22,152 nt of DNA from Prevotella sp. UBA3288. GTDB taxonomy: Bacteria > Bacteroidota > Bacteroidia > Bacteroidales > Bacteroidaceae. A model generated the notes under the pieces. The model saw only the letters and a list, made by a program, of their open reading frames with translations, was not told the origin of the DNA and made no database searches. The stretch's first letter is position 1, and each line of letters begins with the position of its first letter. The stretch spans positions 1 through 22,152 of the forward strand of contig DETM01000045.1 in assembly GCA_002361655.1 (NCBI GenBank), read 5' to 3'. The position numbers were made by a program, and so were the translations under genes. Of this stretch, positions 16,437 through 22,152 are shown in pieces.

Positions 16437-17411
16437 CTAATAATTTTTATTTACCAAGCCTCTTAACGTGAAATACAGCCATTCCTGAATACGGAACAAA
16501 GTCCAGGTGGGCATCGGCCGATAGCCAAACTTGCTGACTTTGTGCTGGTCAAGCAACGGCCTTTCAATACCTTGCCATACCCGACGCAGTTCTGCCAGAC
16601 CATAGTGCCGGTCTTCGTCGGACAATTGGCGTCCATGCACGAAATAGAACATATATACGTCTATCAAGTTGTGCCAGCGATGAGTCTCGTATACCGATAG
16701 TATCTCACGACTGACGTTCTGTTCCTTGAGCGACTGTTTCATCGACTCATTGGCACGCAGGTAGTCAAAGCGCCTGACGCTAACTTGATGAGTGGCCGAT
16801 GCCCCGTGTTGGCGATAGTGATAGACACCACCGCAGCGTGTCACCTCACGGGCATACATATAGTGCAAGCGTGTGGTGTTGTCATCGCTATAGAGCCGGC
16901 ACGTGGTGTCGTAGGGAAACCGCCGGTACATGTCTGTCCGCGCCATATAGACGCCATGAATCTGCCAGGTCAGACTCAACCGAAAGGCTTCTTCGCCTTT
17001 CAGACTCTCGAAATCGGGCATCTGATACATCTCGGCATGGTCAGAATGGTCGATTGACACATCGAACAGCACCACGTCTGTACTCTCGTCAAAACGAGCG
17101 ACGGCCTGCTCCAGCGTGTCCGGTTCAAACCAGTCGTCAGCATCGAGCATACACACGAAATCGCCTTGAGCACGTTTCAGTCCTTCATTGCGAGCATAAG
17201 CCTGCCCCTGATTCGCCGGTAAGGTGACTACTTCTATCCTACTGTCCCGTCGGGCATAGTCAGCCAAGATCTCTGCCGAACGGTCCGTAGAGGCATCATC
17301 GACACAGACCACCTGAAAGTCCTTCAAAGTCTGGGCCAACAGCGAGTCAAGGCTCTTGTTCAGATAGCGAGCGGCATTATAGACCGCCATCAGCACTGTC
17401 ACCTTAGCCAT
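16437..17411 (-). CDS. Glycosyltransferase family 2
   Basis: The protein is a 324-residue cytoplasmic or membrane-associated GT-A enzyme that transfers a sugar from a nucleotide donor. The N-terminus VTVLMAVYNAARYLNKSLDSLL is the standard GT2 start, followed by VVCVDDASTDRS (34-45), YARNEGLKRAQGDFVCMLDADDW with the metal-binding DADD at 90-93. The remainder (about 110-324) is helical with no clear membrane span. The ATG at 17411 is preferred over an adjacent upstream GTG at 17414; it overlaps the flippase stop by 8 bases. Acceptor and donor sugars cannot be predicted. It lies directly after the flippase, so it probably builds the repeat unit that the flippase exports. Confidence 0.9.
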   Translation of the reverse strand: MAKVTVLMAVYNAARYLNKSLDSLLAQTLKDFQVVCVDDASTDRSAEILADYARRDSRIEVVTLPANQGQAYARNEGLKRAQGDFVCMLDADDWFEPDTLEQAVARFDESTDVVLFDVSIDHSDHAEMYQMPDFESLKGEEAFRLSLTWQIHGVYMARTDMYRRFPYDTTCRLYSDDNTTRLHYMYAREVTRCGGVYHYRQHGASATHQVSVRRFDYLRANESMKQSLKEQNVSREILSVYETHRWHNLIDVYMFYFVHGRQLSDEDRHYGLAELRRVWQGIERPLLDQHKVSKFGYRPMPTWTLFRIQEWLYFTLRGLVNKNY

Positions 17412-18900
17412 CACGATGCAGTTTTTTGTTCAACTTATTCTTCAAAGCATTCCAGAGTCCAACTTTCTGATGGAGAATAGTGAGAGACACGACAGCACTG
17501 ACAAAACAGAGCGCCACGCCCAGTGTCCATCGGAACACAGGACTGTCGAGCAGTGTAGTAGCATAGACCACCAGCCCCAGTGGTATCTGTATAGTCGCCA
17601 GTTGGACGACGGGCAAGGAGATGCTGTAGCCATACTTGATATGCGTGTAAAGATAGACTATGATGATATCAGCCAAATAAGACAGCGTGACGGCTAAACC
17701 CGTACCCCATAGTCCCCAATTGTAGTAGAGCACGATAACCAGCACCACCGTCACCACATCGGCAATAGCCTCGGTAATCAGGTAACCCACGGAATTAGCC
17801 TTGGCCAGTTGCAAATACGAGATGGGCAACGAGATAGCCTTCAGATACATGGAAAGCACGGCAACCTGCGCCATGCCCACCACGGGCAGAAACTCGTCGG
17901 TAAACAGCAGAGGTATCACGATGGGCATCATGACAATAAAGAGCGTCAGCATTGGCGAGATGAGAAGCAACGACACCTCTATCTGCTTATTGACCATGTC
18001 GCACATCGCCACCCTGTCGTCGCCTACCGACGACAAGCGCGGGAAATAGTCGGTCTCCATGGCCGAGAACACCATGCCGGCATAGGTGATGGTCAACATA
18101 TAGCCCGCATTATAGAACCCGACGATTTCGAGATTGCCCTGCACATTCAGATAAGAACGTATTATTATCTCCACAGCGCTGCCCAGCACGCCGGCCAACA
18201 CGAAAGCCACACCCAGGCGTACCATGCCCATGCCTTCGCCCAGTATGCCGTATGCACCGCTAAAGGAGAGCGGATAGAGCCGATAGGAATACCAAATCGT
18301 AGTCAACAAAGCGAAAAATGCCAGCAGCACGATGACCGGCACAATGCCAGCCTGTCCGAAAAACATATAGACAGGAACCGACAGCAAGAGGGCCACAAAG
18401 ACGTTGACCACCTGAATGACAGCCAGCGACTTCAGCCGACGACACCCCTTGAGGATGGCCGTCTCACCGCCCGATATCGCCATCAGGGCCACGGCAGGAC
18501 CGAGCAGCACAAAGTGGAGCGTATGGTCGCCCCACGAGAATGTGAAGTTGCTCAGCAATGGCCCCGCCAGCATGCACAGAAGCATACCGACAAGTCCCGT
18601 CAGCAGGCTCCAGGCGCGCACCACCCTCACAAACCGGGTGATACGTGCCTCATCACCTCTGTCAAACAGTTCCGACACGTGGCGCACGGCACTGAACGAG
18701 ATGCCGAGATTGGTGGCCTGCGATATGAAATTGATGGTGCTGTTGAACAGCGACACAAGGCCCATGCCATCAGGCCCCAGAAGCCAGGCCACAAGTTTAT
18801 TGCGCACTAAGCCAATCAGTATGTTCAGAGTTTGCACTCCCCCGAAGATACTGATGTATTTTAGCACGTGTCCGTAACTGCTTTGCTCCTTATCCGCCAT
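17404..18900 (-). CDS. Wzx-type oligosaccharide flippase (O-antigen translocase family)
   Basis: The 498-residue protein is strongly hydrophobic, with roughly 12-14 membrane segments spread across its length, and belongs to the MOP/PST exporter family that flips undecaprenyl-linked oligosaccharides across the inner membrane. The N-terminal KYISIFGGVQTLNILIGLVR NKLVA and LLGPDGMGLVSLFNS segments are typical of the O-antigen translocase group. The ATG at 18900 (MADKEQSSYGHVLKYIS) is chosen over an upstream TTG at 18915. It is the first gene of the leftward glycan arm. The neighbouring glycosyltransferases on both arms support a surface or exopolysaccharide role. Confidence 0.9.
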   Translation of the reverse strand: MADKEQSSYGHVLKYISIFGGVQTLNILIGLVRNKLVAWLLGPDGMGLVSLFNSTINFISQATNLGISFSAVRHVSELFDRGDEARITRFVRVVRAWSLLTGLVGMLLCMLAGPLLSNFTFSWGDHTLHFVLLGPAVALMAISGGETAILKGCRRLKSLAVIQVVNVFVALLLSVPVYMFFGQAGIVPVIVLLAFFALLTTIWYSYRLYPLSFSGAYGILGEGMGMVRLGVAFVLAGVLGSAVEIIIRSYLNVQGNLEIVGFYNAGYMLTITYAGMVFSAMETDYFPRLSSVGDDRVAMCDMVNKQIEVSLLLISPMLTLFIVMMPIVIPLLFTDEFLPVVGMAQVAVLSMYLKAISLPISYLQLAKANSVGYLITEAIADVVTVVLVIVLYYNWGLWGTGLAVTLSYLADIIIVYLYTHIKYGYSISLPVVQLATIQIPLGLVVYATTLLDSPVFRWTLGVALCFVSAVVSLTILHQKVGLWNALKNKLNKKLHRDG

Positions 18901-18919
18901 ATTTTCACTATTCAAAACG

Positions 18920-18927
18920 CAAAATTA
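18920..18927 (-). promoter_or_regulatory. -7 box for the flippase operon
   Basis: On the minus strand this reads TAATTTTG, an exact TAnnTTTG, about 20 bases upstream of the flippase ATG at 18900. A matching -33 TTTG is not at the ideal distance. Confidence 0.5.
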
Positions 18928-18937
18928 CAACAAATAT

Positions 18938-18968
18938 TTTGATTTTACGTTATTTTCATGTAATTTTG
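18938..18968 (+). promoter_or_regulatory. Promoter of the rightward glycosyltransferase arm, apparently leaderless
   Basis: TTTG at 18938-18941, exactly 19 bases, then TAATTTTG at 18961-18968. The ATG of the glycosyltransferase begins only 5 bases after the box (18974), which is about where transcription should start, leaving little or no 5' leader. Confidence 0.72.
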
Positions 18969-18973
18969 TGCCA

Positions 18974-19879
18974 ATGAAACTCAGTATCATCATACCCGTC
19001 TACCGCACAGAGGCCACCATCGACCGCTGTATGGAGAGCATCGTAGGACAATCGTTCACGGATTGGGAGGCGATTCTCGTCGACGACGGGTCGCCAGACG
19101 CATGTCCGCAGAAGTGCGACGAATGGTGCCGGCGCGACAGTCGCATACGAGTCGTCCACCAAGTCAACGGCGGACTGAGCGATGCCCGCAATACGGGTAT
19201 AGAGTTAGCCCAAGGGGAACGACTCACCTTTGTCGACTCCGATGACTATCTGGACACAGACACCTACGCACAGGTGATGCCGCTGGCCGAAGAGCACGAC
19301 ATCGTGGAGTTTCCGGCAGTCCGCTTCCATGGATCGCCGCAAGCCTCACTGCTCACCTTCCGACCTCAGGTGTGCACCGACCAAGCCCACTACTGGCTGA
19401 CGCTGCGGGCCTATGAGCACACTTATGCATGGAACAAGATTTACCGGCGACAACTCTTCGACGACATCCGCTTCCCCAAAGGCAAAGTGTTCGAGGACGT
19501 GCACACACTGCCACGACTGATGCTACAGGCACATAGCATTGCCACTACCGACAGGGGGCTCTACTACTATTGCTATAACGAACAAGGCATCACGGCTACG
19601 GCAGATGGCCACAAACTGGAAAACCTGCTCGAGGCCCATCTCGCGGCTATGCGCCAGTGGTGCGACGATGCCTACTATCTGCATGTGCTCAACATACAGA
19701 TGGATGTGACAGAACTGACCGGACAAGCCCCCATACTAACCCCGCGCAGAGTCAGCATCCTGTCGGCAGGGCTGACGTGGAAACAACGGCTGAAGGCCCT
19801 GACACTCAACACTCTCGGACTGGAGGGAATATGCAAACTGAACAAAATCATACATCGATGGACCAAGCACCACTCATAA
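18974..19879 (+). CDS. Glycosyltransferase family 2
   Basis: The 301-residue GT-A enzyme starts MKLSIIIPVYRTEATIDRCM, the usual GT2 opening. It continues with WEAILVDDGSPD (31-42), GGLSDARNTGIELAQGERLTFVDSDDYL with DSDD at 88-91, and a short C-terminal region with a possible acceptor-site motif YAWNKIYRRQLF and FEDVHTLPRLM (the ED...LP pattern common in this subgroup). The ATG at 18974 is used; a GTG at 18968 falls within the -7 box itself. It is the first gene of the rightward arm, and the next glycosyltransferase overlaps its end by 22 bases. Sugar specificity is unknown. Confidence 0.9.
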   Translation: MKLSIIIPVYRTEATIDRCMESIVGQSFTDWEAILVDDGSPDACPQKCDEWCRRDSRIRVVHQVNGGLSDARNTGIELAQGERLTFVDSDDYLDTDTYAQVMPLAEEHDIVEFPAVRFHGSPQASLLTFRPQVCTDQAHYWLTLRAYEHTYAWNKIYRRQLFDDIRFPKGKVFEDVHTLPRLMLQAHSIATTDRGLYYYCYNEQGITATADGHKLENLLEAHLAAMRQWCDDAYYLHVLNIQMDVTELTGQAPILTPRRVSILSAGLTWKQRLKALTLNTLGLEGICKLNKIIHRWTKHHS

Positions 19880-20820
19880 GTTTCATCATACCCGTCTATG
19901 ATGTGCCTGCCGACATTCTCTGCGAATGCATCAACAGCATCATGGCCTTGTCGCTCAGAGCCTACGAGCGCGAAATCATCGTCGTGGACGATGGCTCCAA
20001 GACGAGCCCCCTTGCCAAGATGGCATCGTTCGTTGACGACATCATCTATATACGTCAGAAGAACGGAGGTGTATCCACGGCGCGCAACACCGGACTCCGC
20101 ATGGCCAGCGGACAGTACATACAGTTTGTCGACGGCGACGACTTGCTGCTGCCGATCTATGAGCATGTACTCGACTTGGCACGATTTGAGAAGGCCGACA
20201 TGGTGATGTTCGACTTCACCAACAAGAACCATCAGCAGGTGGACTATACCGACGAGGGTCCTGTGACGGGTACGGAGTTGATGCACCGACAAAACATCCA
20301 CGGCTCGGCCTGGGGCTTCATTTTCAAAACCAATATACTCGGCACTCTGCGCTTCACCCCAGGCATCGCCTATGGCGAAGACGAGGAGTTCACGCCACAA
20401 CTGTTGCTGCGTGCCGAGCATGTCTACAAGACAACGGCAAAGGCTTATTTCTACCGCAAGCGCACCTCATCGGCCACAGGCAATGTCACCACCAGAAAGA
20501 AACTGCAACGTCTGCACGACACCAAGCAGGTCATCCTGCGACTACACCAGAAGGAAGACACACTGCCACTCGCCGATCGCATCGCACTGAAAAGGCGCAT
20601 CGCCCAGTTGACGATGGACTACATCTATAATACGATGGTGCTGACAAGGAACCGCAAGTACCTCGACCGGCAACTGGAGGATCTGCGACGCGAGGGGCTC
20701 TTCCCCCTACCCGACCTTAAATGCACCACCAAGTACACGTGGTTCCGACGGATGACCAACTCGAAGGCAGGACTGACGCTGCTCATGCACACCCTGCCAC
20801 TGATGACCCGAGAACGATGA
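19858..20820 (+). CDS. Glycosyltransferase family 2
   Basis: The 320-residue GT-A enzyme begins MDQAPLISFIIPVYDVPADI, then REIIVVDDGSKTSP (38-51), NGGVSTARNTGLRMASGQYIQFVDGDD with the metal site at 91-95, and YGEDEEFTPQLLLRAEHVY, the catalytic-base region. The C-terminal third is basic and helical. The frame is open for 67 codons further upstream, inside the previous gene, but these lack family similarity. An ATG at 19831 preceded by GGAGGG is the only plausible alternative, adding 9 residues. The gene overlaps its predecessor by 22 bases, and its TGA overlaps the first of two repeated ATGs upstream of the next gene (ATGA, 20817-20820). Confidence 0.88.
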   Translation: MDQAPLISFIIPVYDVPADILCECINSIMALSLRAYEREIIVVDDGSKTSPLAKMASFVDDIIYIRQKNGGVSTARNTGLRMASGQYIQFVDGDDLLLPIYEHVLDLARFEKADMVMFDFTNKNHQQVDYTDEGPVTGTELMHRQNIHGSAWGFIFKTNILGTLRFTPGIAYGEDEEFTPQLLLRAEHVYKTTAKAYFYRKRTSSATGNVTTRKKLQRLHDTKQVILRLHQKEDTLPLADRIALKRRIAQLTMDYIYNTMVLTRNRKYLDRQLEDLRREGLFPLPDLKCTTKYTWFRRMTNSKAGLTLLMHTLPLMTRER

Positions 20821-20870
20821 AGATACTACTGCTCGGAGAATAAGATGAAGATACTACTGCTCGGAGAATA
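20816..20870 (+). repeat. 27-base tandem duplication spanning a start codon (period 28)
   Basis: Bases 20816-20842 are repeated exactly at 20844-20870 with one base between. Each copy contains GATGAAGATACTACTGCTCG and ends GGAGAATA. Because the period is 28, not a multiple of 3, the first copy runs into a stop while the second stays in frame with the glycosyltransferase. The likely origin is slippage or a local duplication. Confidence 0.95.
20817..20843 (+). CDS. Mini-ORF MKILLLGE created by a start-region duplication
   Basis: ATG at 20817 overlaps the preceding TGA (ATGA) and encodes the 8 residues MKILLLGE before TAA at 20841-20843. The next gene restarts 1 base later (20845) with the same 8 residues and continues. 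It is the first copy of a 27-base direct repeat. It is probably the old start of the downstream gene, now acting at most as a coupling leader. Confidence 0.5.
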   Translation: MKILLLGE

Positions 20871-21930
20871 CAGCAATGTGCACAACACCCTGGCCAGGGG
20901 ACTGCACGAATTGGGACACCACGTCACGGTGGCCTCCAATGGCGACTTCTGGAAGAACTATCCGCGCGACATCGACCTGGCACGACGCGAGGGAAAGATA
21001 GGCGGACTGGCGCTCATGGCCAAGGTCTACAGCCTCCTGCCACGATGGCGAGGCTACGACGTGGTGCAACTCATCAACCCTATGTTCCTCGAACTCAGGG
21101 CCGAGCGCATCTTCCCCGTCTACCGCTATCTGCGACGCCACAACGGCAAGATGGTGCTCTGCGCCATGGGCATGGACTACTACTGGGTGCACGAATGTAC
21201 CTACCGCAAACCCCTGCGCTATAGCGACTTCAATATCGGCGAACGGGTGCGGACAGACGCCACCGCTGTCAAGGAGCAGCGCGACTGGCTGGGCACCGCC
21301 AAGGAAAGTCTGAACAAGATGATTGCCGACGACTGCGACCACATCGTGGCTGGGCTCTACGACGACTACGTCTGCTACACGCCCTACTTCAAGCACAAGA
21401 CATCGTTCATCCCACTGCCCATCGTCATGCCGACACCCCAGCCCGTCGTATGCCACTCGCCACTGCGCATCTTCATCGGCATCAGCAAGGGGCGGAGTGC
21501 ATACAAGGGTACAGACATCATGCTCAAGGCTGCCGAGGATGTCTGTGCACAATATCCCGACAGGATGCAACTCATCAAGGTAGAAGGCGTGCCCTTCGAC
21601 GAATACCAGCGTCTGATGGACGGCAGCGACGCCATACTCGACCAACTCTACAGTTACACACCCTCCATGAACCCCCTGCTCGCCATGTCGAAAGGCATCG
21701 TCTGCATCGGAGGAGGCGAACCGGAAAACTACGAGATACTCGGCGAGAAGGAACTGCGACCCATCATCAACGTACAGCCCGACTACAACAGCGTGCGCCA
21801 CGAACTGCAGCAACTCGTTCTACACCCCGAACGACTGCCCGAACTCAAGCGGCAGAGCATCGAATACGTCCGGCGACATCACGACTACCGGCAGGTGGCC
21901 CGACGCTACGAACAGATATATCAACAATAG
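20845..21930 (+). CDS. GT-B glycosyltransferase (GT4/GT1-like)
   Basis: The 361-residue protein has a two-Rossmann GT-B layout: N-terminal MKILLLGEYSNVHNTLARGLH ELGH (1-24), where ELGHHVTVAS is the typical first strand and glycine-rich loop, and a C-terminal half starting about 205 (LRIFIGISKGRSAYKGTDIML) with the SMNPLLAMSKGIVCIGGGEPENYEIL region (274-299), the nucleotide-sugar-binding E...E segment of GT4-like enzymes. It should add a hexose to the glycan made by the neighbouring GT2 enzymes. The start is the second of two repeated ATGs; the first belongs to a stop-terminated mini-ORF. It ends the rightward arm and faces a leftward gene across a terminator. Confidence 0.85.
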   Translation: MKILLLGEYSNVHNTLARGLHELGHHVTVASNGDFWKNYPRDIDLARREGKIGGLALMAKVYSLLPRWRGYDVVQLINPMFLELRAERIFPVYRYLRRHNGKMVLCAMGMDYYWVHECTYRKPLRYSDFNIGERVRTDATAVKEQRDWLGTAKESLNKMIADDCDHIVAGLYDDYVCYTPYFKHKTSFIPLPIVMPTPQPVVCHSPLRIFIGISKGRSAYKGTDIMLKAAEDVCAQYPDRMQLIKVEGVPFDEYQRLMDGSDAILDQLYSYTPSMNPLLAMSKGIVCIGGGEPENYEILGEKELRPIINVQPDYNSVRHELQQLVLHPERLPELKRQSIEYVRRHHDYRQVARRYEQIYQQ

Positions 21931-21951
21931 AAACAAAGACACACCGGCAAT

Positions 21952-21987
21952 AAAAAAAATGAGGCTACACATCACGTGCAGCCTCAT
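21952..21987 (-). terminator. Leftward intrinsic terminator after the DUF4295-like gene
   Basis: A hairpin with a 12-base stem (21959-21970 and 21976-21987, one A-C mismatch) and a 5-base loop is followed, on the minus strand, by a run of eight T (complement of the A-run 21952-21959). It terminates the leftward gene at the window's right end. On the + strand the hairpin lacks a T-run, so it would stop the glycosyltransferase transcript less well. Confidence 0.8.
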
Positions 21988-22027
21988 CTTCAGAAACTAT
22001 TATATATGTTTTCGAACGATTATTTTC

Positions 22028-22152
22028 TTATTTGAAGAAGTCCTTTACGGCCTCATTCGGAACCATCTCCTCATCGAAGACGTATGCGCCAGTCTTCGGG
22101 CTGCGCACCATCTTGATGACCTTTGAATAAGCGCGACCATCCTTCGAACCTT
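22028..22152 (-). CDS. DUF4295-like small protein, partial (C-terminal 41 residues)
   Basis: The gene enters from the right edge. The visible end reads GSKDGRAYSKVIKMVRSPKTG followed by AYVFDEEMVPNEAVKDFFK and a TAA stop at 22028-22030. The block KVIKMVxSPKTGAYxFxExMVP is how I recognise DUF4295, a roughly 50-residue Bacteroidetes protein normally encoded right after rpmB and rpmG. I recall it being described as the lineage-specific ribosomal protein bL38, but I hold that identification with moderate certainty. Only about 10 N-terminal residues are cut off. A terminator follows, so it is the last gene of its transcript unless readthrough occurs. Confidence 0.78.
   Translation of the reverse strand, partial: GSKDGRAYSKVIKMVRSPKTGAYVFDEEMVPNEAVKDFFK

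Noticed and set aside
15726..16466. 246-codon open frame on the + strand
   Set aside because: It is antisense to the iron alcohol dehydrogenase, whose metal ligands are all in place on the other strand.
17809..18810. Long 333-codon open frame on the + strand
   Set aside because: It is antisense to the flippase, rich in His/Gln/Arg, has no family motif, and the flippase is unmistakable. A shadow of codon bias.
19657..19857. 67-codon N-terminal extension of the second rightward glycosyltransferase
   Set aside because: It lies inside the preceding gene in another frame and lacks GT2 similarity; the conserved fold begins at PLISFIIPVY.
20854..21813. 319-codon open frame on the - strand
   Set aside because: It mirrors the GT-B glycosyltransferase; its Val/His/Asp-rich product is typical of an antisense frame and no promoter or start context supports it.

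Overview
This window comes from the chromosome of a Bacteroidales bacterium, most likely Prevotella or a close relative. Several features support this. Promoters have the Bacteroidetes form (TTTG, about 19-21 bases, TAnnTTTG) rather than -35/-10 boxes. Lineage-typical proteins are present: DUF4270, DUF4369-TlpA, a DUF4295-like ribosome-associated protein, and the short GlgA-like protein. The gene order phoH-purC-ubiE-aroE is also typical. Genes are densely packed and no gap reaches 300 bases. I saw no tRNA, rRNA, IS element, phage or CRISPR.

Left end (1-1281): a leftward partial gene for an AlkZ-related conserved protein diverges from an AlkD-type DNA alkylation repair gene. The alkD leader carries what looks like the first 14 codons of a Bcp-type peroxiredoxin gene, ending in an ATGA overlap with alkD.

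Metabolic block (1395-8914, + strand): phoH (TTG start), purC, ubiE/menG, aroE and purM, then a promoter and a thiamine-phosphate-synthase-like gene, prs, and a TlpA-like lipoprotein. Prs makes PRPP, and PurC and PurM act downstream of it in purine synthesis. AroE feeds the chorismate pool used for aromatics and menaquinone, and UbiE/MenG finishes menaquinone. A 30-base perfect palindrome terminates this block and the convergent panCD pair.

Middle (8995-12833): panC-panD (leftward) diverge from a truncated GlgA-like gene, a DUF4270 lipoprotein and a 42-residue basic protein.

Glycan block (12854-21930): leftward, a flippase, a GT2 glycosyltransferase, an iron alcohol dehydrogenase and a UvrD/PcrA helicase are packed with overlaps. 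Rightward are two GT2 enzymes and a GT-B glycosyltransferase. Both arms start from a 73-base divergent region. This looks like part of a surface or exopolysaccharide locus; no polymerase or initiating transferase is in view. A leftward terminator and the C-terminal end of a DUF4295-like protein close the window.

Most of the window is ordinary core genome, and I found no convincing new multi-gene system. The best oddities are local: a 27-base tandem duplication that creates a mini-ORF at a glycosyltransferase start, an apparently leaderless glycosyltransferase promoter, the peroxiredoxin-like remnant in the alkD leader, and a GlgA-like protein lacking catalytic parts.
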